The notes beneath the pieces were generated by a model. It saw only the letters and a list, made by a program, of their open reading frames with translations. It ran no database searches and was not told the origin of the DNA. A stretch of 25,634 bases of DNA from contig CAYUKK010000023.1 of assembly GCA_964445305.1 (NCBI GenBank), positions 1 through 25,634 of the forward strand, given 5' to 3'. The DNA comes from CAYUKK01 sp964445305. GTDB lineage: Bacteria > Acidobacteriota > Aminicenantia > Aminicenantales > UBA8522. Shown here one piece after another: positions 6,500-14,321 of this stretch (position 1 is its first letter; each line of letters begins with the position of its first letter). The translations under genes and the position numbers were made by a program.

Positions 6500-7426
6500 C
6501 TATTTTCCCCCTAACGCCTGGTAAATGAGCGCCGACAGGCGCGCCATGAGCCTTTCTCCCGCCTCGCTACTCTGGACACCCCTGGTCAGGACCACCAAGA
6601 TATAAGGTTTACGGCCCGGCGGAAAGACGACGGCAGCATCATGCTCGATTCCAGAAATCGAGCCCGTCTTGTTACCCACGGGCACAGCCTCAGGGACGCC
6701 GGCGGGGATACCGGCCCGGAAGCGCTGTCGGGTGAGGATGGCCATCATCTCAACCGTGGACGCTTCTGAGACTGCCCGCCCCGTGGCTATGGCTTCGAGA
6801 AGCTGCATCAAAGCCAGAGCATCAGTCTGGTTGTTGAGCCCTCTCTCGAACGCCCGGCTATCTTCCACGCCGCGGAGAACTTCCATCCCCGAAATGCCCA
6901 TAGCCGCGAGAGTGGCCATGATATTTTCCGCCTCGACGAGGTCCATCAGGATGTTGGTCCCCAGGTTGCTGCTTACCGTGATCATCCGCTCGACGAGCTC
7001 CCGGATTGGCATTTTCTGGCCAAGGCGAGAATACATTTCTGGATCGGAGTCGTCGGTCGCGCTCAAGGAATAAGGACTCCCGTCAGCAATGCTGCGGAAC
7101 TCGTTCTTGACCACCAACGTATCGTCAAGGCTGAACTTTCCCTCGGCAGCCTGCTTGAAGACCTCGACCATAACAGCCACTTTCATCGTGCTTGCGGCAT
7201 GCATCCTGGCTTTCTCGTTGAGAAATAGGCCCTCGCCCGTTTCCAAGTCTTTAAGAGCCAGGCCCACCTCAACGCCTGCAGCCTTGATTTCTTTTTCCAG
7301 TGACTTTTTCAACGCTCCGAAGTCAACTGTCGAAGGGCTGGCCAAGAATTCAGTCCCCACCCCGGCCAAAAAAAGAATGAAACAAATTGCCGCCCGGGAG
7401 GTCTTCCAACCAACGGTTTTGGTCAT
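6500..7426 (-). CDS. Class A beta-lactamase-like serine hydrolase (Beta-lactamase2 family)
   Basis: The 308-residue product has a signal peptide (about 1-30) and the order of motifs of class A serine beta-lactamases: S79-T-M-K82 (nucleophile and general base), S152-S153-N154 in the SDN position, and K253-T-G255. Length and signal peptide fit the family. The omega-loop region is not canonical: instead of a clear E-x-x-L-N it has RGVEDSRAFERGLNNQTDA (185-203), with E188 as the possible deacylation glutamate. Proteins of this type are common in environmental genomes, and many are untested as beta-lactamases; a penicillin-binding or peptidase-like role is possible. The start ATG has GGAGA about 9 bases upstream. 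It lies downstream of an MFS exporter on the same strand (131 bases apart), and both are flanked by MITE-like repeats. Confidence 0.85.
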   Translation of the reverse strand: MTKTVGWKTSRAAICFILFLAGVGTEFLASPSTVDFGALKKSLEKEIKAAGVEVGLALKDLETGEGLFLNEKARMHAASTMKVAVMVEVFKQAAEGKFSLDDTLVVKNEFRSIADGSPYSLSATDDSDPEMYSRLGQKMPIRELVERMITVSSNLGTNILMDLVEAENIMATLAAMGISGMEVLRGVEDSRAFERGLNNQTDALALMQLLEAIATGRAVSEASTVEMMAILTRQRFRAGIPAGVPEAVPVGNKTGSISGIEHDAAVVFPPGRKPYILVVLTRGVQSSEAGERLMARLSALIYQALGGK

Positions 7427-7557
7427 GTTCTTTGCTCTCCTTTTTCCATATCATGTTTACTCGCCTTGGGCCGTCTCCGCCGCCTCGAAATTAAGGCTGC
7501 GAACGCCCGGGCCCTTTTCCATAGCAGTGCCCTCATGGCGAGCGGCATAATGAAGCT

Positions 7558-8853
7558 TCAGGCGAGACGGCGCAGGCTGGGCCGCCAAATCCAGATGAAC
7601 ACAGAAAACACCAGCATGATGAGAGCGTTGACCAAGATCGCTACTGCCTCTCCGAAACGTTCGGCGACCGTCCCAACCCACAAAGCGCCCAGGGGCATGA
7701 ACCCGAAAAAGGTAAGGCTGTAGATGCTCATTACTCTCCCCCTCAGGCTGTCGAGGACGAGAGTTTGAACCAAGGCGTTAGCTAAATTAAAAATGATAAT
7801 GGCCGTCATTCCATTGGCCAGAATAAGAAGGAGGGCAACGGGCAACGAGCGGACAAAGGCAAAAACGAGCAGAAGGATGGGAAAAACAAGGGTGCCCAGG
7901 GAAAGCAACCTACCCTTAAAATCGAACCGGCCGAGCGAGGCAATGGCCAGCGCTCCAAGGAGGGCACCCCCTCCCCTCGCCGAATAGAGCCAGCCGTTGG
8001 TCGTGGCGTTGCCGTGAAGAACCTCGACAGCCCAGGCCGGAATGAGGACGACAAAAGAAACGCCAAACAGACTGGTCACGCCCACAAGCCCGATGAGCAC
8101 TCGGATGAGCTGATGGGAAAGGACGTAACTGAAGCCTTCCTTCAACTCCTGCCACGGCGAGGAGGATGGGCTCCGTTCCGGCAACTGCTCCATCTTCATG
8201 GCCAGCAAGGCAACAAGGACGGCCGTAAAGGACAGACCGTTGACAAGAAAACACCAGCCTGGCCCGAAAAGCGCGTAAGTTATTCCCGCCGCCGCCGGTC
8301 CGACCACTGTGGCCGAGTTGAAAATCGTCGCGTTCAAGGCAATAGCGTTGGTGAGGTCGGCGCGACCAACCATGTCCGGGACAAAAGCATGCCGGGCAGG
8401 CGCATCAAAGGCATTCGCCGCCCCGAAGAGCAAAGCCAGGCCAATAATATGCCAGGGCCGGATGAGGCCAGAGAAAGTCAACCCGGCGAGAAGGAAAGAG
8501 AGGACCATCATTCCCGACTGCGTGATGAGGAGGAGGTTGCGCCGCCACATCCTATCGGCGATCACTCCCCCGAGCGGCATGAGCACCCAGCTGGGCACTC
8601 CAGCGGCAAACCCGACCAGGCCAAGATAAGCGGCCGAGCGCGTCAGTTCGTAGATGAGAAAACCCTGGGCTGTTGACTGCATCCACGTGCCAAAAAGGGA
8701 GACCATCTGACCCCAGAACCATAGCCGGTAGTTTCGATGCCGGAGAGAAGAAAATGTCTGCCGGAGGCTGAGATGACGCCACCAGCGGCCCGCCTCGGAC
8801 CACACCTTGGGGGGCTGAGCCAGCGACTCCTCGACGGCCGGGTCAGTTCTCAT
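7558..8853 (-). CDS. MFS transporter (MFS_3 / EntS-like exporter)
   Basis: The 431-residue protein is strongly hydrophobic, with a cytoplasmic N-terminus of about 40 residues and a pattern consistent with 12 membrane helices. The MFS motif A is seen after helix 2 as GGVIADRMWRR (95-105). The central cytoplasmic loop (QLPERSPSSSPWQELKEGF) separates two six-helix halves. The opening 'LRHRNYRLWFWGQMVSLFGTW' style is typical of the EntS/MFS_3 group of drug or siderophore exporters, driven by proton exchange. The substrate cannot be told. The next gene downstream on the same strand is the beta-lactamase-like hydrolase, so the two may be co-transcribed, perhaps in antibiotic defence, but this is inference. 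The ATG at 8853 is preceded by GAGGCGAGGCG as a ribosome-binding site. Confidence 0.9.
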   Translation of the reverse strand: MRTDPAVEESLAQPPKVWSEAGRWWRHLSLRQTFSSLRHRNYRLWFWGQMVSLFGTWMQSTAQGFLIYELTRSAAYLGLVGFAAGVPSWVLMPLGGVIADRMWRRNLLLITQSGMMVLSFLLAGLTFSGLIRPWHIIGLALLFGAANAFDAPARHAFVPDMVGRADLTNAIALNATIFNSATVVGPAAAGITYALFGPGWCFLVNGLSFTAVLVALLAMKMEQLPERSPSSSPWQELKEGFSYVLSHQLIRVLIGLVGVTSLFGVSFVVLIPAWAVEVLHGNATTNGWLYSARGGGALLGALAIASLGRFDFKGRLLSLGTLVFPILLLVFAFVRSLPVALLLILANGMTAIIIFNLANALVQTLVLDSLRGRVMSIYSLTFFGFMPLGALWVGTVAERFGEAVAILVNALIMLVFSVFIWIWRPSLRRLA

Positions 8854-8894
8854 CGCCTCGCCTCATCGTCAAAAGATATCAAGGAAAGATTCGC

Positions 8895-8923
8895 ATTGTA
8901 GCGCAATTCTAAATCCCCGGCAA
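8895..8923 (-). promoter_or_regulatory. Possible promoter of the MFS gene
   Basis: On the minus strand TTGCCG (8923-8918), a 17-base spacer and TACAAT (8900-8895). The -10 matches 5 of 6 and the -35 matches 4 of 6 consensus positions. It would give a leader of about 35 bases before the ATG at 8853. Confidence 0.45.
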
Positions 8924-9019
8924 CATGGCCAATCCTGAAATTCCACCAAAAATTTCCGATGGGAACTTCCTCTGTCGCGAAACGGCTTTCGAGTATGCAA
9001 AATAGGGGCCATAGGCGGA

Positions 9020-9158
9020 CACCCGAGGGGTGGCGTGGTTCGGGGGCCCCCCGCCGACCCGAGCGTTTGATGCCACCCATCTTCTTGACTGAATATAAAC
9101 AAGATAGACCGCTCGGGGGCGCCGGGGGTGAACCGCGACAGGACCCGTCGGGTGCTTC
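9020..9158. repeat. MITE-like repeat, copy B
   Basis: The 139-base copy has the same two ends and the same internal block as copy A at 6101-6445, in the same orientation: 29 bases at the left (1 mismatch), 22 bases internally (1 mismatch) and 38 bases at the right (1 mismatch). It lacks the nested palindromes of copy A, so it may be closer to the basic unit. It lies in the intergenic region between the MFS and lpxC genes. Confidence 0.75.
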
Positions 9159-9386
9159 TATCGGCACTTTCGGGTCAAAAGGCTAAAGATTCGGTTACCT
9201 GGCACGACTTTTGCGGCGATGGGGATTTTTTGATGGCCATTTCAGGTTATCTGGGCTGGCCAGATGGTTCCCCACAATTCATCGACTGAGTTGAGAGGAT
9301 GGAATAGGGTGGCGAAAATGGGTTATACTGATCGTCCGAGCCATGTTCATCATCAAGAAGAGAGGCATGAACGGAGGGTGTTCGGA
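9159..9386. other. Intergenic region upstream of lpxC
   Basis: Nothing clearly coding is seen. TATACT at 9324-9329 resembles a -10 box but has no matching -35 at the right distance. An open frame in phase with lpxC extends back to an ATG at 9264, but its peptide has no family resemblance and it lacks a ribosome-binding site. A 7-codon frame (ATG at 9367) ends in a TGA that overlaps the lpxC ATG. Confidence 0.4.
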
Positions 9387-10253
9387 ATGATCGAAAAAAG
9401 GACCATCCTTAAGGAGGTTTCTTTATCCGGTGTTGGCGTTCATACGGGCGAGAAGGTCCGTTTGAGTTTAAAGCCGGCTTCGAGCGGGAAGATTATCTTC
9501 TCCCGCCTGGATATGGGCGGCTGTCGGGTTGAAATCGACTCCAGGCGAGCGGAAAGCGGCAACTGTACCAGTCTTGTCGATGGAAACTGCGTCGTCCGAA
9601 CTATCGAACACCTGCTGGCTGTGCTCTTTATCCTGGGCGTGGATAGCCTTGACATCGAACTCGATGGAGGAGAGATCCCCATCTTCGACGGGAGCGCTCT
9701 TCCCCTTGCCCGAGCCATTCTGGAGAGCGGGTTAAGGAATCTCCCGGAAAGAAGGAGAGCCATTCGAATCATAAAGCCCTATACGCTACGGGATGGCCAG
9801 GCCAGCCTCACTTTCTCGCCCGATGAGGAATTCCGGCTAACATATATCATCGATTTTTCCCATCCCGCCATCGGCCGGCAAGCTTTCTCAGTGGCCATGA
9901 CGAGAGAGTCCTTCCTTAACGACATAGCGCCCGCTCGGACCTTTGGGTTTTTGAAGGACGTGCCGGAGCTGTGGAGGAAGGGGTTGGCCAGGGGTGGGAC
10001 GCTCGAGAACGCTGTTGTCCTGGACGAAGAAAGGGTGGTGAGCGGTCCCTTGCGCTTCCCCGACGAGTTTGTCCGGCACAAGGTGCTCGATTTGCTCGGC
10101 GACCTTGCCCTTCTTGGCCATCCTCTCTTTGGACATTTCCAGGCGGAAAGGGCTGGGCATCGTCTCCATCTCGAGGCTGTTCGCTTCCTCGTCGAGCATC
10201 CCGATTTCTGGGCTTTCGAGGAGCGCCGGTTCCCCCGTTACCTCGAAGCCTGA
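9387..10253 (+). CDS. lpxC: UDP-3-O-acyl-N-acetylglucosamine deacetylase LpxC
   Basis: The 288-residue protein catalyses the committed step of lipid A synthesis: zinc-dependent removal of the acetyl group from UDP-3-O-acyl-GlcNAc in the cytoplasm. The signature residues are present: E74-H75 in RTIEHLLAVL, H231-K-V-L-D235 (the second and third zinc ligands) and H258 in AGHRLH. It starts with the usual IEKRTILKEVSLSGVGVHTG and has the DIEL..GEIPIFDGSA motif at about 89-104. The start at 9387 is chosen because GGAGGG (9373-9378) lies 8 bases upstream and the LpxC family begins here. The length is near the normal ~300. It shows that the organism has an LPS-type outer membrane. It stands alone, ahead of the TPR-glmU-glmS block that supplies GlcNAc. 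Confidence 0.96.
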   Translation: MIEKRTILKEVSLSGVGVHTGEKVRLSLKPASSGKIIFSRLDMGGCRVEIDSRRAESGNCTSLVDGNCVVRTIEHLLAVLFILGVDSLDIELDGGEIPIFDGSALPLARAILESGLRNLPERRRAIRIIKPYTLRDGQASLTFSPDEEFRLTYIIDFSHPAIGRQAFSVAMTRESFLNDIAPARTFGFLKDVPELWRKGLARGGTLENAVVLDEERVVSGPLRFPDEFVRHKVLDLLGDLALLGHPLFGHFQAERAGHRLHLEAVRFLVEHPDFWAFEERRFPRYLEA

Positions 10254-10534
10254 GAAGCCCATTTTCCCTCAGGGTTTTTGACGAGGCCTGACGTGGCTAT
10301 TCCCTGCCTTCCTCGAGTAAGAGCAAAACCGCGGAGGGAGAAGAGCTGCGATGGGCGCTCGGGGCTGCCATCAAGGCCGCCCAGCTTGACGACCAGATGG
10401 ATTGTGATTTTACCGTCTCGGGCGCCGGGATGACGAAGGGGTCAGAAAGAGGAGAGGGGGGCTCTCCTTGCCAAATCAAGTCCCTCTGGAGTAAAATGGG
10501 TGGCGCTTGAATTCGACAGAGTGGGAGATCAAAG
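10254..10534. other. Intergenic region, no gene assigned
   Basis: An open stretch on the plus strand (about 10299-10510) reads SKTAEGEELRWALGAAIKAA and on to a TGA at 10508-10510. It has no start codon near its beginning and no recognisable family; it may be a decayed gene or chance. The CCCTCAGGGTTTTT just after lpxC is too short a stem to call a terminator with confidence. Confidence 0.3.
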
Positions 10535-11041
10535 GTGAAAGAAGAGAAAAGCAAGAAAGACGCTTACGAAAAAGCCCTTTCTGCCTACGGCGAGGCAGTC
10601 AAAGAGTTCAAGAAAGGGAGGCTGGACAAAGCGAAGGAATTGTTTCTGGCCTTCCCCGAGAAGTACAATTCCGAGAAGGAACTCGTCGACCGAGCCCGGG
10701 TCTATCTCAAGATCATCGAGGAAAGGGAGAAGAAGGAGACGATTTCCCTCAAGACGAGCGACGATTACTTTTTCTACAGCGTTTATAAAATCAACAGCGG
10801 GGACTATGAAGAAGCGCTGAGAACTCTGGAGAAAGCCCTGGCCTCCGGACATGAGGAAGGGCGCGTCCATTATCTCATGGCCAATGCCTATGTCCGTCAG
10901 GGGAAGAATGAAGAAGCGATGGAGGCCCTCAAAAAGGCCTTCCAAAAGGATAAGTTCTATAAAATCTTGGCTCAAAACGAAACGGATTTTGAGCCGCTCT
11001 GGGAGGATAAAAAATTCAAGCTTTTAACCCGCCTGACATGA
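10535..11041 (+). CDS. TPR-repeat protein
   Basis: The 168-residue product starts at a GTG (GGGAG seven bases upstream) and is highly charged and helical. Two to three tetratricopeptide repeats are visible: AYGEAVKEFKKGRLDKAKELF (17-37), YKINSGDYEEALRTLEKALA (84-103) and VHYLMANAYVRQGKNEEAM with following KALKKAF-type residues (110-136). No signal peptide or membrane segment is seen, so it is probably cytoplasmic. Its TGA overlaps the ATG of the GlmU-like gene (ATGA at 11038-11041), so the two are translationally coupled. TPR proteins act as protein-binding scaffolds; the partner is not known, though the coupling suggests a role with the GlmU-like protein. Confidence 0.85.
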   Translation: MKEEKSKKDAYEKALSAYGEAVKEFKKGRLDKAKELFLAFPEKYNSEKELVDRARVYLKIIEEREKKETISLKTSDDYFFYSVYKINSGDYEEALRTLEKALASGHEEGRVHYLMANAYVRQGKNEEAMEALKKAFQKDKFYKILAQNETDFEPLWEDKKFKLLTRLT

Positions 11042-12357
11042 AAGCTGCCATCCTGGCCATTGTGGCAGTGGCTGAGGGGGGAGAAAAAACACCGAGGAGG
11101 AAGAGTTACTTCTTTCAGCCTTTGCTGGGCAAGACCCCGCTTCAACTCACCACGGCTTTGCTGGCTGGTTTGAGGCCAGCGAAAATTTATCTGGCGACGG
11201 GCCTCGACAAAGAAAGCATCCCCGGGCATGAAGTTTTTGCCAGGGAGGATACTATGGCTGTAGGCGGATGGCCCCAGGACTTGAGCTTGGTTTTTTCGCT
11301 CCGGGGCAAGTTGGCGTCAAACGCCGGGCCAGACCTCTTGATTCTGGATTCTCGATTTCCCTTGCTCCAGGCGAAAACTCTGAAGTCAGTTTTCCGTTGG
11401 CATACGGAAAGGGAAAATGCCATGACGGTCCTCGAGGCGGGGACAAGAATGGCGCGGAGGAAAACCAGCCCGCCCGAACGCAAAGCCTCTTTTTCGGACA
11501 TCGCGGCCATTTTTCTCCGGGGAAGCGCCCTCGCCGGAATGCTGAGGGAAAAGGCCACAGAAAAGAGGCCTCGACTTCCGTTAGCCGGGCTTTGTCGCTC
11601 TCTGGAAGAGATAGGGAAAAAAGTCGAGGTTTTGACTTTGAGTCCAGACGAAGGTTTGCCCGTGGATTCTCCAGCTCGAGCTTCTCTGGCCATCCGGGTT
11701 CTTCGGCTGAGGAAGATTCGCCAGCTGGAAGCAAGAGGGGTTGTGGTCCTCGACCCCCTCTCCACCTGGGTGGACATCGATGTCCGAATCGGCCGCGAAA
11801 CGGTGCTCTATCCTAACGTCGTCATCGAGGGAAACTCGCGTCTCGGCCGTGAATGCCGGGTCTATCCTTTTGTTCATATCATCAACACGCGATTGGCTGA
11901 CCGGGTCAAGGTTTTGAGTTCGACCGTGCTCGAGGGCAGCCGGGTCGAGGATGAAGCCCAGGTCGGGCCATTCACGCATTTCCGACCCGGCACGGTCATC
12001 CTACCCAGAGCCAAAGTGGGGAACTTCGTCGAGATGAAAAACACGGTCTTCGGTCCGCGCTCCAAAGCTGGCCATCTCTCCTACCTTGGCGATTGCGTCG
12101 TCAAGGAAGGAGTCAATATCGGCGCCGGGACCATCACCTGCAACTACGATGGCCTACGGAAGCACCGGACGATTATTGAAAGCGGCGCCTTCATCGGTTC
12201 GGGAACCGAGCTTGTCGCGCCCGTCAAAGTGGGCCGGAACGCCTACATCGGCGCGGGCTCAACCATTACCAAGGATGTCTCACCCGATGCGCTGGCCGTC
12301 GCCAGGAGCAAGCAGGTGGAGAGGCCTGGCTGGGCCAGGCGCAAGTTGAGGCAATGA
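11038..12357 (+). CDS. glmU: GlmU-like protein: intact acetyltransferase half, degenerate uridylyltransferase half
   Basis: The 439-residue product aligns with GlmU over its full length. The C-terminal left-handed beta-helix (about 240-430) keeps the acetyltransferase residues: R316, K334 (FVEMKN), H346 and Y349 (HLSYLGD), and N369-Y370 in GAGTITCNYDG. It should N-acetylate GlcN-1-P with acetyl-CoA. The N-terminal ~230 residues keep only a ghost of the nucleotidyltransferase fold: MKAAILA and PLLGKTPL are recognisable, but the G-x-G-T-R-M signature between them is replaced by VAEGGEKTPRRKSYFFQ, and the metal-binding GD before PLL (residue 105 in E. coli) reads SR (105-106). Uridylyl transfer is therefore unlikely. 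It starts inside the TPR gene's stop codon and is followed by glmS after 4 bases. Either another uridylyltransferase exists elsewhere or the half has a new role. Confidence 0.88.
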   Translation: MKAAILAIVAVAEGGEKTPRRKSYFFQPLLGKTPLQLTTALLAGLRPAKIYLATGLDKESIPGHEVFAREDTMAVGGWPQDLSLVFSLRGKLASNAGPDLLILDSRFPLLQAKTLKSVFRWHTERENAMTVLEAGTRMARRKTSPPERKASFSDIAAIFLRGSALAGMLREKATEKRPRLPLAGLCRSLEEIGKKVEVLTLSPDEGLPVDSPARASLAIRVLRLRKIRQLEARGVVVLDPLSTWVDIDVRIGRETVLYPNVVIEGNSRLGRECRVYPFVHIINTRLADRVKVLSSTVLEGSRVEDEAQVGPFTHFRPGTVILPRAKVGNFVEMKNTVFGPRSKAGHLSYLGDCVVKEGVNIGAGTITCNYDGLRKHRTIIESGAFIGSGTELVAPVKVGRNAYIGAGSTITKDVSPDALAVARSKQVERPGWARRKLRQ

Positions 12358-12361
12358 AGGA

Positions 12362-14194
12362 ATGTGCGGCATCATCGGCTATATCGGTTCTCGCAACGCC
12401 GTCCCCATCCTGGTTGAAGGACTGAAGAAGCTCGAATACCGGGGTTATGATTCGGCGGGCATCGCCGTCATCCAGGGACAGCGGATCCAGATCAGGCGCG
12501 TGAAAGGGAAAATTCGGGAACTCGAGGACAGCCTCCAGAGCGCTCCGCTCAGCGGAACCTGCGGCGTCGGGCACACGCGCTGGGCCACTCACGGCCGGCC
12601 GAGCGAGGAAAATGCCCATCCCCACCGCGATTGTTCCGGCACCGTGGTTGTCGTCCACAACGGTATCATCGAGAACTACCTCGCTCTCAAGAATGAGCTG
12701 ATTGCCGAAGGCCACGTTTTCCGGACAGAGACGGATACGGAAGTCATTGCTCATCTTGTCGAGAAGTACCGCCAGAGATCTCCCTTTGAGGAGGCCGTCC
12801 GCCAGGCGCTGGCTGAGCTTGAAGGCGCTTATGCGGTGGCCGTTTTATCGACGGCGGCCCCCGACCAGATCATTGGCGCCCGTTGTGGCCCCCCGGCTGT
12901 TGTTGGTCTTGGCGAGAGCGAATATTTCATCTCCTCGGACATCAACGCCATCCTGGCCCACACCTCGAGAGTCATTTTCCTCGAAGATGAGGAGGTCGCC
13001 ATTCTTGAGAAGGGAGGGGTGAGATTTTCCGACTTTAAAGGCCGTCCCCTGGCCAAAAAGGAAGAGCGCCTCAGCTGGAGCCCCCTGATGATTGAGAAGA
13101 AAGGGTTCAAGCATTTCATGCTCAAGGAGATTTTCGAGCAGCCTCAGGTCGTCCGGGACACTCTCCATGGCCGGGTGGCGCCCGGCTCGGGTGAAGTGTT
13201 CCTCGGCGAATCCTGTTTAAAAGCGACCACGCTTCGGCGTCTCCGCCGCGTCGTCATCATTGCTTGTGGCACCTCCTACCACGCCGGTCTCGTCGGGAAA
13301 TATTTCATCGAGTCGCTGAGCGGTGTGCCCGTGACGGTTGAGTACGCCTCTGAATACCGGTATCACGATATCGCCCTGGATAAGAATGTCCTCGTCGTCG
13401 TCATCTCCCAGTCGGGGGAGACGGCCGATTCGCTGGCCGCGCTCCGGGCTACGAAGAAAACGGGCGCTCCCACTCTGGCCATCTCCAACGTCGTGAACTC
13501 GTCCATCCCCCGGGAAGCGGAGGCAGTGCTCTACACCCACGCCGGGCCGGAGATCGGTGTGGCGGCGACCAAGACCTTTTCCGCCCAGCTGGCTGCCCTG
13601 GCCCTTTTCGCGGTTTCCCTGGCTCAGGCAAGGGGGAAAATGGACGAAGCGGCCAGCCTTCCCTTTATCCAGGAGCTCCTCAGAGTCCCCCATCGGATGG
13701 AGAAATTCCTGGCGGATTCCGGACGGCTGGAAGCAGTGGCCCGGCGCTTCCTTTCCTTTTCCCACTTCCTCTATCTTGGTCGCTGGATCAGCTTTCCCAT
13801 TGCCCTGGAGGGAGCCCTGAAGCTCAAGGAAATCTCCTATGTCCATGCCGAGGGTTATGCGGGGGGAGAGATGAAGCACGGGCCAATTGCTCTCATCGAC
13901 GAGAAGATGCCCACCCTGGCGGTCATTCCCAAGGACAGGGCCTACGAGAAAATGCTGGGCAATATTTCCGAAATAAAGACGCGGCAGGGCTATGTCCTGG
14001 CCGTTGCCTTTGATGGTGATGCCGCCATCGCTCAACATGTCGATGAAGTCATACGCGTTCCGGTTATCTCCAGCATGCTGAGCCCCTTTTTGACCATCCT
14101 TCCGCTCCAGCTTTTTGCCTACCATATTGCTGCAAAGCGAGGGGCAGATGTTGACCAGCCGCGGAACCTGGCCAAGAGCGTCACGGTGGAATAA
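12362..14194 (+). CDS. glmS: Glutamine-fructose-6-phosphate aminotransferase GlmS
   Basis: This 610-residue enzyme converts fructose-6-phosphate and glutamine to glucosamine-6-phosphate, the entry to UDP-GlcNAc, peptidoglycan and lipid A. The N-terminal glutaminase domain begins MCGIIGYIG, where C2 becomes the catalytic N-terminal cysteine, and contains GHTRWATHGRPSEENAHPH. The two SIS isomerase domains carry GTSYHAG and SQSGETADS, and the C-terminal end LAKSVTVE is typical. The length equals that of E. coli GlmS (609). It starts 4 bases after the GlmU-like gene, with which it forms an operon. No glmS ribozyme was seen upstream, as expected for a gene inside an operon. Confidence 0.97.
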   Translation: MCGIIGYIGSRNAVPILVEGLKKLEYRGYDSAGIAVIQGQRIQIRRVKGKIRELEDSLQSAPLSGTCGVGHTRWATHGRPSEENAHPHRDCSGTVVVVHNGIIENYLALKNELIAEGHVFRTETDTEVIAHLVEKYRQRSPFEEAVRQALAELEGAYAVAVLSTAAPDQIIGARCGPPAVVGLGESEYFISSDINAILAHTSRVIFLEDEEVAILEKGGVRFSDFKGRPLAKKEERLSWSPLMIEKKGFKHFMLKEIFEQPQVVRDTLHGRVAPGSGEVFLGESCLKATTLRRLRRVVIIACGTSYHAGLVGKYFIESLSGVPVTVEYASEYRYHDIALDKNVLVVVISQSGETADSLAALRATKKTGAPTLAISNVVNSSIPREAEAVLYTHAGPEIGVAATKTFSAQLAALALFAVSLAQARGKMDEAASLPFIQELLRVPHRMEKFLADSGRLEAVARRFLSFSHFLYLGRWISFPIALEGALKLKEISYVHAEGYAGGEMKHGPIALIDEKMPTLAVIPKDRAYEKMLGNISEIKTRQGYVLAVAFDGDAAIAQHVDEVIRVPVISSMLSPFLTILPLQLFAYHIAAKRGADVDQPRNLAKSVTVE

Positions 14195-14250
14195 GGAGGT
14201 GTTCGCGGACGAGGGTTCCCGGGTGACGGACGGGGGAAAAATTGGGAAAA

Positions 14251-14278
14251 TTGGCTTTATCCCTATTTTTCATATAAA
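14251..14278 (+). promoter_or_regulatory. Possible promoter of the secreted-protein gene
   Basis: TTGGCT (14251-14256), a 16-base spacer and TATAAA (14273-14278) in an AT-rich patch after glmS. The -35 is weak (4 of 6). The 127-base gap after glmS makes a separate promoter plausible. Confidence 0.35.
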
Positions 14279-14321
14279 TTATATAGGAAAAGTAGACTTT
14301 TTGAATTGAAAGGAGTGAAGG

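Noticed and set aside
10254..10290. Possible terminator after lpxC
   Set aside because: CCCTCAGGGTTTTT has only a 3-bp stem, too weak to call.
13217..14125. 302-codon minus-strand open frame
   Set aside because: It is antisense to glmS, whose identity is certain.
14195..14321. Terminator or riboswitch after glmS
   Set aside because: No stable stem with U-tract and no known riboswitch features were seen; only a possible promoter.
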